Below, one piece after another: positions 24,969-33,583 of a stretch of DNA of 64,000 nt. The notes below the pieces were generated by a model. The model worked only from the letters and a program-made list of their open reading frames with translations, had not been told where the DNA came from and made no database searches. Every line of letters begins with the position of its first letter. Positions within the stretch are counted from its first letter, which is position 1. Made by a program: the position numbers and the translations under genes. The stretch covers positions 62,001 to 126,000 of the forward strand of contig NZ_JODC01000015.1 in the NCBI RefSeq assembly GCF_000720765.1, read 5' to 3'. The stretch comes from Streptomyces sp. NRRL S-646 (GTDB lineage: Bacteria > Actinomycetota > Actinomycetes > Streptomycetales > Streptomycetaceae).

Positions 24969-25789
24969 TGAGTGTTTACGGGGGAAACCAGGGATTCGGT
25001 ACAGGTGGTTCGGGTATGTCTGGCTCCATGATGGGATCTCCGGGCCCGAGCGAGCATGAAACGGTCGGCGCCTACGCTCTCGGCATCCTCGACGACGCCG
25101 AGGCAACGGCTTTCGAGGCACACCTCGCCACCTGCGAGTGGTGCGCCCAGCAGCTCGACGAGCTGGCCGGGATGGAGCCGATGCTCGCCGCCCTCGCGGA
25201 CCTGCCCGGGACCGGTTCGCCCGCTATCGGGGAGTCCCTGTCCGCCAGGCCCAGCCCGCGGCTCGCGGAGAAGCTGGTCGACGAGGTCTCCGAACGCCGG
25301 GCGCAGAAGCGCCGCAAGGGCTTCTACCTGGTGGCGGCCGCGGCCGCGCTGATCATCGGCGGCCCGCTGGCGGTCATGGCCGTCAACGGCGGCAGCGACT
25401 CGGGCACCACCGCCACACCGCTGGCGGCCGGCGCCAAGGCGGCCTTCGGCACCATCTCCGACAAGGTCTCGAACACGGACGCGTCGACCAAGGTCAAGGC
25501 GACCGTGGCGATGGAGCAGAAGGACTGGGGCACCTGGGGCGTCGTCGAGCTCAGCAACGTCAAGGGCCCGCTGAAGTGCTCGCTCATCGCCGTCGGCAAG
25601 AACGGCGAGCGCGAGACCATGTCCTCCTGGTCGGTCCCGAAGTGGGGCTACGGCATCCCGAACGGCAAGACCGAGGAGGCGAAGGAACCGCTCTACGCCC
25701 AGGGTGGCGCGGCCTTCAAGCCCAATGAGATCGACCACTTCGAGGTCATGACCTTCCAGGGCAAGAAGCTCGTAGAGATCGACGCGTAG
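24968..25789 (+). CDS. rsuA: Membrane-anchored zinc-finger anti-sigma factor (RsuA-like)
   Basis: Encodes 273 residues. After a Gly/Ser-rich start, the anti-sigma zinc-binding motif HLATCEWC (H-x3-C-x2-C) lies near residue 55, preceded by HETVGAYALGILDDAEA. A single membrane helix follows at about 121-138 (FYLVAAAAALIIGGPLAVMA), then an extracytoplasmic C-terminal domain of about 130 residues with RskA-like beta strands. It should hold the preceding sigma factor at the membrane until an external signal triggers proteolysis. The ATG overlaps the sigma stop; a GTG three bases earlier is also possible. Confidence 0.85.
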   Translation: MSVYGGNQGFGTGGSGMSGSMMGSPGPSEHETVGAYALGILDDAEATAFEAHLATCEWCAQQLDELAGMEPMLAALADLPGTGSPAIGESLSARPSPRLAEKLVDEVSERRAQKRRKGFYLVAAAAALIIGGPLAVMAVNGGSDSGTTATPLAAGAKAAFGTISDKVSNTDASTKVKATVAMEQKDWGTWGVVELSNVKGPLKCSLIAVGKNGERETMSSWSVPKWGYGIPNGKTEEAKEPLYAQGGAAFKPNEIDHFEVMTFQGKKLVEIDA

Positions 25790-25881
25790 TTCTCGTAGAG
25801 ATCGACGCGCAGCTTACGTAGCTTTGCCGGGTCCCCTTCGCGTACGGTTGACGGCTGCCATGCACGTCAGAAGGGGGCCCG

Positions 25882-28287
25882 GTGGCCGCTCAGGCTCAAC
25901 AGGAAACCGCCGTCGGCTCGGATCACGACTCAGTACGCGACCGAGAGATCAGCGTCGAACAGGAACACCTCGACCGGGTGTACCACCGTCTCGAGGAGAA
26001 GATTCACGAGGCCGAGTTCCTGATGAACGACGCGGCCAAGCGCGGTCAGGTCGGCACGCCCGGCGCCCTCGCCGAGCGGGACGCACAGGTCTTCCGGGCG
26101 GGTATCCATCTCAACCGGCTCAACAACGAGTTCGAGGACTTCCTCTTCGGAAGGATCGACCTGCTGCTCGGCAAGGACGGCAAGAAGGGGCCCGACGGCG
26201 CCTACACCGCCGTGGAGCCTGCTGAGGGTGCCGTGCGGGACGACGACACCGCCGACATCGCCGAGACCCTGCACATCGGCCGGATCGGTGTCCTGGACTC
26301 CGACTACGCGCCGCTCGTCATCGACTGGCGGGCGCCCGCCGCCGCCCCGTTCTACCGCTCCACCCCCGTCGACCCCGGCCGGGTCGTGCGCCGCCGCGTC
26401 ATCCGCTCCAAGGGCCGCAAGGTGCTCGGCGTCGAGGACGACCTGATGCGCCCCGAGCTCAAGGCCTCCCTCGACGGCCACGAACTGCCCGTCATCGGCG
26501 ACGGCGCCCTGATGGCCGCCCTCGGCCAGGCCCGCAGCCACACCATGCGGGACATCGTCGCCTCCATCCAGGCCGAACAGGACCTGGTCATCCGCGCGCC
26601 CGCAGCCTCGGTGACGTATGTCGAGGGCGGGCCGGGCACGGGCAAGACGGCCGTGGCACTCCACCGCGCCGCCTACCTCCTGTACCAGGACCGGCGCCGG
26701 TACGCGGGCGGCATCCTGATCGTCTCCCCGACCCCCCTGCTCGTCGCCTACACCGAGGGTGTCCTGCCCTCCCTCGGCGAGGAGGGCCAGGTCGCCATCC
26801 GTGCGATCGGCTCGCTCGTCGACGGCGCCGAGGCAACGCTGTACGACTCCCCGTCCACGGCCCGCGCCAAGGGCTCGCACCGCATGCTCAAGGTCCTGCG
26901 GAAGGCGGCGCGCGGAGCACTGGAGCTGGGGCCGGGCGGCGGCGCCCGCTCGACCGCCGATTCCGGACGCGCAGCCTCCGCCTCCGGTCAGCTCGCCTTC
27001 GGTGAGGACGACACGGACGGGTCCGCCGATGCTCCGACCGGCCCGCCCACCCGGCTCCGCGTCGTCGCCTTCGGCCGCCGTCTCGAACTGGAGGTCGCCG
27101 AGCTGGGCCGTATCCGCCAGGCCGTGCTCAGCGGCACCGCGCCCGTGAACCTGCTGCGCCCCCGTGCCCGCAAGCTGCTCCTCGACGCCCTGTGGGCGAA
27201 GTCCGGCGCGGCGGGCCGGCACACCGACCCGGAGCTGGCGGCCGAACTGCGGTCCTCCTTCGACGAGGACGTGTCGAGCGAGGACGTCTTCCTCACCTTC
27301 CTGGACGCCTGGTGGCCCGAGCTCACGCCCAGGACCGTCCTCGCCGCCATGTCCGACGAGCGCCGCCTGGGCCGCTGGGCCCGCCGGATCCTCAACCCCG
27401 GCGAGGTCCGCAGGGTCGCCCGCTCACTCAGACGCGACGGCTGTTCCGTGCACGACATCGCCATGCTCGACGAGCTCCAGTCGATCCTCGGCACCCCGGC
27501 CCGCCCGAAGAAGAAGCGCGACCTGGACCCGCTCGACCAGCTCACCGGTCTGGAGGAGCTGATGCCGACGCGCGAGGAGTCGCAGCGCGAGCGCGCCGAG
27601 CGACTCGCCCAGGAGCGCACCGAGTACGCCCACGTCATCGTCGACGAGGCCCAGGACCTCACGCCGATGCAGTGGCGCATGGTCGGCCGCCGTGGCCGGC
27701 ACGCCACCTGGACGGTCGTCGGCGACCCGGCCCAGTCCTCCTGGTCCGACGTCGACGAGGCGGCCGAGGCCAGGGACGAGGCCCTCGGCACCCGCCCCCG
27801 CCGCCGCTTCGAGCTCACCGTCAACTACCGCAACCCGGCCGAGATCGCCGAGCTCGCCTCCAAGGTGCTGGCCCTCGCCATGCCGGGCGCCAAGTCCCCG
27901 TCGGCCGTACGGTCGACCGGCGTGAAGCCCCGCTTCTCCGTCGTACGGGACTCCCTCGCGCAGTCCGTCCGCGAGGAGGCCGCCCGTCTCCTCGACCGCG
28001 TCGACGGCACGGTCGGCGTCGTCGTCGCCATGCAGCGCCGCGAGGAGGCCGCCCGCTGGCTCGCCGGGCTCGGCGACCGGGTGGTGGCCCTCGGCAGCCT
28101 GGAGGCGAAGGGCCTGGAGTACGACGCGACGGTCGTCGTCTCGCCCGCGGAGATCGCCGACGAGTCCCCGGCCGGCCTGCGCGTGCTGTACGTCGCCCTC
28201 ACCCGCGCGACCCAGCAGCTGACCATCGTCTCGTCCGACCGGGACGAGCCGGACGCGAACGCCGTGCCCGACCTGCTCCGGGACTAG
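25882..28287 (+). CDS. helD: HelD-family RNA polymerase-associated ATPase
   Basis: Encodes 801 residues from a GTG preceded by GAAGGGGG. HelD proteins are UvrD/Rep-like superfamily 1 ATPases that clamp onto RNA polymerase and release stalled or drug-bound complexes. The N-terminal coiled-coil arm (about 25-90, HLDRVYHRLEEKIHEAEFLM) is the secondary-channel probe. Walker A is EGGPGTGKTAVALHR (about 247-261), Walker B is HVIVDEAQDLTPMQ (about 584-597), and late motifs are VVGDPAQSSWSD, FELTVNYRNPAEIA and LYVALTRATQQL. A low-complexity Ala/Ser/Asp segment interrupts the middle (about 355-385). It directly follows the sigma/anti-sigma pair. No rifamycin-associated promoter element was recognised upstream. 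Confidence 0.9.
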   Translation: MAAQAQQETAVGSDHDSVRDREISVEQEHLDRVYHRLEEKIHEAEFLMNDAAKRGQVGTPGALAERDAQVFRAGIHLNRLNNEFEDFLFGRIDLLLGKDGKKGPDGAYTAVEPAEGAVRDDDTADIAETLHIGRIGVLDSDYAPLVIDWRAPAAAPFYRSTPVDPGRVVRRRVIRSKGRKVLGVEDDLMRPELKASLDGHELPVIGDGALMAALGQARSHTMRDIVASIQAEQDLVIRAPAASVTYVEGGPGTGKTAVALHRAAYLLYQDRRRYAGGILIVSPTPLLVAYTEGVLPSLGEEGQVAIRAIGSLVDGAEATLYDSPSTARAKGSHRMLKVLRKAARGALELGPGGGARSTADSGRAASASGQLAFGEDDTDGSADAPTGPPTRLRVVAFGRRLELEVAELGRIRQAVLSGTAPVNLLRPRARKLLLDALWAKSGAAGRHTDPELAAELRSSFDEDVSSEDVFLTFLDAWWPELTPRTVLAAMSDERRLGRWARRILNPGEVRRVARSLRRDGCSVHDIAMLDELQSILGTPARPKKKRDLDPLDQLTGLEELMPTREESQRERAERLAQERTEYAHVIVDEAQDLTPMQWRMVGRRGRHATWTVVGDPAQSSWSDVDEAAEARDEALGTRPRRRFELTVNYRNPAEIAELASKVLALAMPGAKSPSAVRSTGVKPRFSVVRDSLAQSVREEAARLLDRVDGTVGVVVAMQRREEAARWLAGLGDRVVALGSLEAKGLEYDATVVVSPAEIADESPAGLRVLYVALTRATQQLTIVSSDRDEPDANAVPDLLRD

Positions 28288-28367
28288 CCCCTGCTCCATC
28301 AAAGTTAAGAACCGGATGAACTCTCGGTACGGGAATGGCCTTACGGGATCTGTTTGTTAGCCTGGGT

Positions 28368-28500
28368 GTGGCACCGGCCCGATCCAAGCCCCCGGGCCCA
28401 ACCTTCGTCGCTACGAGCGACCACTTGCCGCGAGGCGAGCATGGCGGGTCGGTGCCACTTGACTTGCGAGAGGCCCGCGTCACCATGTGACGCGGGCCTC
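28368..28500 (+). ncRNA. Candidate structured RNA between helD and malic enzyme
   Basis: The 325-base gap holds a compact folded unit. An outer stem of 14 bp pairs GTGGCACCGGCCCG (28368-28381) with CGGGTCGGTGCCAC (28445-28458), with a single G-U pair. Inside are a hairpin GTCGC/GCGAC (28407-28421) and another, CTTGCC-GCGA-GGCGAG (28424-28439), with a GNRA loop. A strong terminator follows at 28470. It is therefore either a small RNA or a leader that attenuates the malic enzyme gene 113 bases downstream. It lacks the C6 loops of the 6C RNA class and I could not match it to a riboswitch class. Confidence 0.6.
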
Positions 28501-28503
28501 TTT
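28470..28503 (+). terminator. Rho-independent terminator after the structured RNA
   Basis: A perfect 14-bp stem, GAGGCCCGCGTCAC (28470-28483) with GTGACGCGGGCCTC (28487-28500), a CAT loop and a following TTT. It ends 110 bases before the malic enzyme start. Confidence 0.88.
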
Positions 28504-28612
28504 CGCTGTGAACAAAACGATCGCAATCCGGAGCGGCTAACGCCTACTCGGCAGTAGGTGCGACCATCGGACGGCATACCCAGCGTCACGGTGAAAGCAG
28601 AGGAAGTCGGCC

Positions 28613-30025
28613 ATGGCAACGGCGCCCAGCGTCTCCTACTCCATTACGGTCCGGTTGGAGGTGCCCGCGAGCGGAACCGCGGTCTCCCAGATCACCACGG
28701 CCGTAGAGTCCCACGGAGGCTCGGTGACCGGCCTCGACGTGACCGCCTCCGGCCACGAGAAACTCCGCATCGACGTCACCATCGCGGCGAGCTCCACCGC
28801 CCACGCCGACGAGATCGTCACGCAGCTGCGCGGCATCGAGGGCGTCACCCTCGGCAAGGTCTCCGACCGTACGTTCCTGATGCACCTCGGCGGCAAGATC
28901 GAGATGGCGTCGAAGCACCCCATCCGCAACCGTGACGACCTCTCCATGATCTACACGCCGGGTGTGGCCCGTGTCTGCATGGCGATCGCCGAGAACCCCG
29001 AGGACGCCCGCCGCCTCACCATCAAGCGCAACTCCGTTGCGGTCGTGACGGACGGCTCGGCCGTGCTGGGCCTCGGCAACATCGGCCCGAAGGCCGCCCT
29101 CCCGGTCATGGAGGGCAAGGCGGCCCTCTTCAAGCGGTTCGCCGGCATCGACGCCTGGCCGCTCTGCCTCGACACCCAGGACACCGACGCGATCGTCGAG
29201 ATCGTGAAGGCGATCGCCCCGGGCTTCGCCGGCATCAACCTCGAGGACATCTCGGCGCCCCGCTGCTTCGAGATCGAGGCGCGCCTGCGCGAGGCCCTCG
29301 ACATCCCCGTCTTCCACGACGACCAGCACGGCACCGCGATCGTCGTTCTCGCCGCCCTCACGAACGCACTTCGCGTCACCGGCAAGGCAATTGAGAACAT
29401 CCGGGTCGTCATGTCCGGCGCCGGCGCGGCCGGTACGGCCATTCTCAAGCTGCTGCTGGCCGCGGGCGTCAAGAACGCCGTCGTCGCCGACATCCACGGC
29501 GTCGTGCACACCGGCCGCGAGGACCTGCGGGAGGCCGCGGCCGACTCGCCGCTGCGCTGGATCGCCGACAACACCAACCCGGAGGGCCTGACCGGCACCC
29601 TCAAGGAGGCCGTGCGCGGCGCCGACGTCTTCATCGGCGTCTCCGCCCCGAACGTCCTCGACGGCGACGACGTGGCCGCCATGGCCGACGGCGCCATCGT
29701 CTTCGCGCTCGCGAACCCCGACCCCGAGGTGGACCCGGCAATCGCCCGCCAGACGGCGGCCGTTGTGGCCACCGGCCGCTCCGACTTCCCGAACCAGATC
29801 AACAACGTGCTGGTCTTCCCGGGCGTCTTCCGCGGTCTGCTGGACGCCCAGTCCCGCACGGTCAACACCGAGATGATGCTGGCCGCCGCGACCGCCCTCG
29901 CGGACGTGGTGACCGAGGACGAGCTGAACCCGAACTACATCATCCCGAGCGTCTTCAACGACAAGGTCGCGGGCGCGGTGGCCGGTGCGGTGCGGGAAGC
30001 GGCGAAGGCTGCGGCAGGGTCGTAA
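28613..30025 (+). CDS. NAD(P)-dependent malic enzyme with N-terminal ACT domain
   Basis: Encodes 470 residues. It decarboxylates malate to pyruvate and links the TCA cycle to glycolysis. Residues about 8-85 form an ACT-like ligand-binding domain (YSITVRLEVPASGTAVSQ), which suggests allosteric control. Catalytic motifs are YTPGVARVC (114 on), GLGNIGPKAALPVMEGKA, HDDQHGTAIV (about 236) and the Rossmann motif SGAGAAGTAIL (about 266). ANPDPE and FPNQINNVLVFPG follow. From memory the S. coelicolor ortholog (SCO2951) is the NAD-dependent isoform. The ATG has GAGGA about 10 bases upstream. Expression may pass through the terminator-bearing RNA just upstream. Confidence 0.93.
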   Translation: MATAPSVSYSITVRLEVPASGTAVSQITTAVESHGGSVTGLDVTASGHEKLRIDVTIAASSTAHADEIVTQLRGIEGVTLGKVSDRTFLMHLGGKIEMASKHPIRNRDDLSMIYTPGVARVCMAIAENPEDARRLTIKRNSVAVVTDGSAVLGLGNIGPKAALPVMEGKAALFKRFAGIDAWPLCLDTQDTDAIVEIVKAIAPGFAGINLEDISAPRCFEIEARLREALDIPVFHDDQHGTAIVVLAALTNALRVTGKAIENIRVVMSGAGAAGTAILKLLLAAGVKNAVVADIHGVVHTGREDLREAAADSPLRWIADNTNPEGLTGTLKEAVRGADVFIGVSAPNVLDGDDVAAMADGAIVFALANPDPEVDPAIARQTAAVVATGRSDFPNQINNVLVFPGVFRGLLDAQSRTVNTEMMLAAATALADVVTEDELNPNYIIPSVFNDKVAGAVAGAVREAAKAAAGS

Positions 30026-30370
30026 GTGCTTGCAAGGGCTTTTTCGTAGGCTGTGAGGATCGCCACGGCAAGGCCTTGCACCGGCGCGTCGTGGAACCTG
30101 ACCCTCCTGGTCGGCGTTTATCGTGTCGGCCAGGCTCCGGCCCTCTTTTCGTGTGACTCCCAAGGGTGTTCTCACGACTCCTGCGGGTGCCGGATTGGCT
30201 TTCGCGCCGCAGGTAGGGGCAGGATGCGTCCCTGGGCGCGAGGGGTCTGACCACGGACCCGGGCCCGGGGCCTCTCCGAGGACCCTGGCAGCATCGGCTT
30301 CACCGTGCCCGATATGCGGCTCCGCCGCGTGGCACGCCTCAAACGGCAAGAAGAACACGGGAGTAACAAC
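30026..30370. other. Intergenic region upstream of the HU gene
   Basis: 345 bases without a credible gene. It must hold the HU promoter. I see a partial inverted repeat around AAGGCCTTGC (30071-30080) soon after the malic enzyme stop, and no strong hairpin with a T-tract. Short frames here have poor codon bias. Confidence 0.6.
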
Positions 30371-30652
30371 ATGAACCGCAGTGAGCTGGTGGCCGCGCTG
30401 GCCGACCGCGCCGAGGTGACCCGCAAGGACGCCGACGCCGTGCTGGCCGCGTTCGCCGAGACCGTCGGCGAGATCGTCGCCAAGGGCGACGAGAAGGTCA
30501 CCATCCCCGGCTTCCTGACCTTCGAGCGCACTCACCGTGCCGCTCGCACCGCGCGCAACCCGCAGACCGGCGACCCGATCCAGATCCCGGCCGGCTACAG
30601 CGTCAAGGTCTCCGCGGGCAGCAAGCTGAAGGAAGCCGCGAAGGGCAAGTAG
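30371..30652 (+). CDS. hupA: HU-family nucleoid protein
   Basis: Encodes 93 residues, the standard HU length. Typical features are the helical dimerisation start MNRSELVAALADRAEVTRKD, the VTIPGFLTFERTHRAARTAR arm region and the DNA-intercalating loop RNPQTGDPIQIPA. It bends and compacts DNA. Unlike the second Streptomyces HU (HupS) it has no Lys-rich C-terminal extension, so it corresponds to the vegetative HupA. It is flanked downstream by an interspersed repeat and a very strong bidirectional terminator. Confidence 0.95.
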   Translation: MNRSELVAALADRAEVTRKDADAVLAAFAETVGEIVAKGDEKVTIPGFLTFERTHRAARTARNPQTGDPIQIPAGYSVKVSAGSKLKEAAKGK

Positions 30653-30702
30653 CGCTCCGCTTCGAGCGCCGGGCTGAGGGCCGCTTCTCGGCCGTCGGGA
30701 CG

Positions 30703-30772
30703 ACCGTGGCTGGTCGCGCCCGCGCGGCGGTAGCCGCATGCAGATACGGCCCCGCGCCCCTTTCAGGGCGCT
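30703..30772. repeat. Interspersed Streptomyces repeat (family B, copy 2)
   Basis: CCGTGGCTGGTCGCGC ... CCCCGCGCCCC followed by TTTCAGGGCGC, the same elements in the same order as the copy at 13211-13253, here with extra internal sequence (GCGGTAGCCGCATGCAG). Confidence 0.55.
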
Positions 30773-30780
30773 CAGCGCAA

Positions 30781-30826
30781 CGCCGATGGGGCGGTCACCC
30801 GAGTCCGGGTGACCGCCCCATCGGCG
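30781..30826. terminator. Bidirectional terminator between hupA and murA
   Basis: A perfect 20-bp inverted repeat (30781-30800 with 30807-30826, loop GAGTCC) beginning CGCCGATGGGGCGGTCACCC. It lies between convergent hupA and murA, ending 8 bases from the murA stop. Confidence 0.9.
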
Positions 30827-30834
30827 TACGTGTG

Positions 30835-32175
30835 TCAGCCGAGCGCCTTGCCCGGCAGCTCCACCTTCGCGCCGAGCTCGACGAGCTTCTCCATGAAGTT
30901 CTCGTAGCCCCGGTTGATGAGGTCGATGCCGTGGACGCGGGACGTGCCCTGGGCCGCCAGAGCGGCGATGAGGTACGAGAAGCCGCCGCGGAGGTCCGGG
31001 ATGACCAGGTCGGCGCCCTGGAGTTTCGTCGGGCCCGAGACGACGGCCGAGTGCAGGAAGTTGCGCTGCCCGAAGCGGCAGTCGGAGCCGCCCAGGCACT
31101 CGCGGTACAGCTGGATGTGAGCGCCCATCTGGTTCAGCGCGGACGTGAAGCCGAGGCGGGACTCGTAGACCGTCTCGTGGATGATCGACAGGCCCGTCGC
31201 CTGCGTCAGCGCGACCACCAGCGGCTGCTGCCAGTCCGTCTGGAAGCCCGGGTGCACGTCCGTTTCGAGCGCGATGGACTTCAACTGGCCGCCGGGGTGC
31301 CAGAAACGGATGCCCTCGTCGTCGATCTCGAAGGCACCGCCCACCTTCCGGTAGGTGTTCAGGAACGTCATCATCGAGCGCTGCTGCGCGCCGCGGACGT
31401 AGATGTTGCCCTCGGTCGCCAGCGCCGCGGACGCCCACGAGGCGGCCTCAAGACGGTCCGGGAGCGCGCGGTGGTTGTAGCCGCCGAGCCGGTCCACACC
31501 CGTGACGCGGATGGTGCGGTCGGTGTCCATCGCGATGATGGCGCCCATCTTCTGCAGGACGCAGATCAGGTCCTCGATCTCCGGCTCCACGGCCGCGTTC
31601 GAGAGCTCCGTGACGCCCTCCGCGAGGACGGCCGTGAGCAGCACCTGCTCGGTCGCGCCCACGGACGGGTACGGCAGCCGGATCTTCGTACCGCGCAGCC
31701 GCTGCGGCGCCTCCAGGTACTGGCCGTCCGCCCGCTTCTCGATCGTCGCGCCGAACTGCCGCAACACCTCGAAGTGGAAGTCGATCGGCCGGCCGCCGAT
31801 GTCGCAGCCGCCGAGACCCGGGATGAACGCGTGGCCGAGGCGGTGCAGCAGCGGACCGCAGAACAGGATCGGGATACGGCTGGAACCCGCGTGCGCGTCG
31901 ATGTCCGCGACGTTCGCGCTCTCCACGTGGGACGGGTCCATCACCAGCTCGCCCGGTTCCTCACCCGGACGGACCGTCACGCCGTGCAGCTGCAGCAGTC
32001 CGCGTACGACACGAACGTCCCGGATGTCCGGAACGTTGCGCAGTCGACTCGGTTCACTGCCCAGCAGGGCGGCGACCATTGCCTTCGGTACGAGGTTCTT
32101 CGCACCGCGGACACGGATCTCGCCCTCCAGCGGGGTTCCGCCGTGGACAAGCAGGACATCGTCGTTGACGGTCAT
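30835..32175 (-). CDS. murA: UDP-N-acetylglucosamine 1-carboxyvinyltransferase
   Basis: Encodes 446 residues. It catalyses the first committed step of peptidoglycan synthesis, adding enolpyruvate to UDP-GlcNAc. Substrate residues Lys26-Asn27 lie in VRGAKNLVP, and the catalytic loop GLGGCDIGGRPID retains Cys124, the residue alkylated by fosfomycin and replaced by Asp in mycobacteria, so fosfomycin sensitivity is predicted at this site. The ATG at MTVNDDVLL is chosen over a GTG 60 bases upstream, which would lie in the divergent promoter region. It faces hupA across a strong terminator. Confidence 0.95.
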   Translation of the reverse strand: MTVNDDVLLVHGGTPLEGEIRVRGAKNLVPKAMVAALLGSEPSRLRNVPDIRDVRVVRGLLQLHGVTVRPGEEPGELVMDPSHVESANVADIDAHAGSSRIPILFCGPLLHRLGHAFIPGLGGCDIGGRPIDFHFEVLRQFGATIEKRADGQYLEAPQRLRGTKIRLPYPSVGATEQVLLTAVLAEGVTELSNAAVEPEIEDLICVLQKMGAIIAMDTDRTIRVTGVDRLGGYNHRALPDRLEAASWASAALATEGNIYVRGAQQRSMMTFLNTYRKVGGAFEIDDEGIRFWHPGGQLKSIALETDVHPGFQTDWQQPLVVALTQATGLSIIHETVYESRLGFTSALNQMGAHIQLYRECLGGSDCRFGQRNFLHSAVVSGPTKLQGADLVIPDLRGGFSYLIAALAAQGTSRVHGIDLINRGYENFMEKLVELGAKVELPGKALG

Positions 32176-32427
32176 GTATCTCGCGTTCCGATGAGTGGGG
32201 CAGGGGCCAGAAGGGAAAGGGTAATCGCCGCCCACCCCCCTTCTGTAAGCCCAAGGACGGCCCAGCTACGTCATAGCTGTGTCACAACACGAACCGTTCC
32301 CTGGTGGGCACATGGGGTCACCGGCCCTCGGGCGCGCCCAGGGTGCTTCATTCCTCCCTGAGCTGCATTCACCCGCTAACCGCCATTGCCTCCCCACGCG
32401 GAGGCAAGATGCGGGATCATGTCTGCC

Positions 32428-33000
32428 ATGACCGAGGTGTCCTCGCTCACAGGGCGGTTGCTCGTGGCAACGCCCGCCCTGGCGGACCCGAACTTCGACC
32501 GTGCGGTGGTGCTCCTTCTCGACCACGACGAGGAGGGCTCCCTCGGTGTCGTCCTCAACCGTCCCACCCCGGTGGACGTCGGCGACATCCTGGAGGGCTG
32601 GGCGGACCTCGCGGGTGAACCCGGCGTCGTCTTCCAGGGCGGCCCGGTGTCCCTGGACTCGGCCCTGGGGGTCGCCGTCATCCCTGGCGGCGCGACCGTC
32701 GACGGGGCGCCGCTGGGCTGGCGCAGAGTGCACGGCGCGATCGGTCTGGTCGACCTGGAGGCACCGCCCGAGCTGCTGGCCTCGGCTCTCGGGTCCCTGA
32801 GGATCTTCGCCGGATACGCCGGCTGGGGCCCCGGTCAGCTGGAGGACGAGCTGGTCGAGGGCGCCTGGTACGTGGTCGAGTCCGAGCCCGGCGACGTCTC
32901 CTCGCCGTCCCCGGAAAGACTCTGGCGCGAGGTGCTGCGCCGCCAGCGCAACGAACTGGCGATGGTGGCCACGTATGCGGACGACCCATCGCTGAACTGA
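32428..33000 (+). CDS. YqgE/AlgH family protein (UPF0301)
   Basis: Encodes 190 residues from the ATG giving MTEVSSLTGRLL; an in-frame ATG at 32419 is an alternative. Family signatures are LTGRLLVATPALADPNFDRA at the N terminus, LGVVLNRPT, and GYAGWGPGQLEDEL near residue 130. The fold is known but the biochemical role is not. It is divergent from murA across 252 bases, in which I see no further gene, and is followed after 30 bases by the DUF3039 gene, probably in one transcript. Confidence 0.92.
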   Translation: MTEVSSLTGRLLVATPALADPNFDRAVVLLLDHDEEGSLGVVLNRPTPVDVGDILEGWADLAGEPGVVFQGGPVSLDSALGVAVIPGGATVDGAPLGWRRVHGAIGLVDLEAPPELLASALGSLRIFAGYAGWGPGQLEDELVEGAWYVVESEPGDVSSPSPERLWREVLRRQRNELAMVATYADDPSLN

Positions 33001-33030
33001 TCCGTGTGACCTTCAGTACCCTTGGCACTT

Positions 33031-33312
33031 ATGAGCACTCTTGAGCCCGAGCGCGGGACTGGTACGGGGACCCTCGTAGAGCCGACGCCACAGGTGTCCC
33101 ACGGCGACGGCGACCACGAGCGCTTCGCCCACTACGTCCAGAAGGACAAGATCATGGCGAGCGCACTCGACGGGACCCCCGTCGTGGCGCTGTGCGGCAA
33201 GGTGTGGGTGCCCGGCCGCGACCCGAAGAAGTACCCGGTGTGTCCCATGTGCAAGGAGATCTACGAGTCCATGGGCGCCGGCGGCGACAAGGGCAAGGAC
33301 GGCGACAAGTAG
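33031..33312 (+). CDS. DUF3039 small protein with zinc-ribbon-like cysteines
   Basis: Encodes 93 residues. The conserved core HERFAHYVQKDKIMASALDG is followed by LCGKVWVPGRDPKKYPVCPM then CKE, giving a C-x(16)-C-x2-C pattern that could bind zinc. The C terminus is a charged Gly/Lys/Asp tail. DUF3039 is restricted to actinobacteria and has no known function. It follows the YqgE gene by 30 bases. Confidence 0.9.
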   Translation: MSTLEPERGTGTGTLVEPTPQVSHGDGDHERFAHYVQKDKIMASALDGTPVVALCGKVWVPGRDPKKYPVCPMCKEIYESMGAGGDKGKDGDK

Positions 33313-33362
33313 TCCTGCCCTCGGCCCGAGGCAGGTGAGGCCGCCTCCGGCTCGAGCTTCGC

Positions 33363-33401
33363 GAGGCCCCGGGGCGCGTTTCGGCGCGTCTTCGGGGCCT
33401 C
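33363..33401 (+). terminator. Terminator hairpin after the DUF3039 gene
   Basis: GAGGCCCC (33363-33370) pairs with GGGGCCTC (33394-33401), with inner GC pairs around GCGCG/CGCGTC. No T-tract is present. About 180 bases without a gene follow before the hexosaminidase start. Confidence 0.6.
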
Positions 33402-33583
33402 GGTCGTGTCAGAGGCGCCGACGGCCCGGACCTAGGCGTGGAACCTGCGACAGGAGCGGCGTTCCGCTTTCGCGACGGGACACGATTCCGCTTCCGCGAT
33501 GATGACGGTTCCGGTGCTGGTGTTCCTCGTACTCGCACAGCGACGGCCGGCGTCCGGGCCGGGCGGAGCGGTAAAGGACTGAC

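Noticed and set aside
28368..28500. 6C RNA or a known riboswitch
   Set aside because: The loops lack the runs of six cytosines that define 6C, and I could match none of the conserved cores of TPP, cobalamin, c-di-AMP, SAM or glycine riboswitches. Kept as an unclassified structured RNA.
30053..30374. Short open frames between malic enzyme and hupA
   Set aside because: Poor third-position GC bias and no ribosome binding site; treated as regulatory DNA.
28586..31438. 950-residue minus-strand open frame
   Set aside because: Antisense to malic enzyme and hupA, and in another frame of the murA region; no motif.
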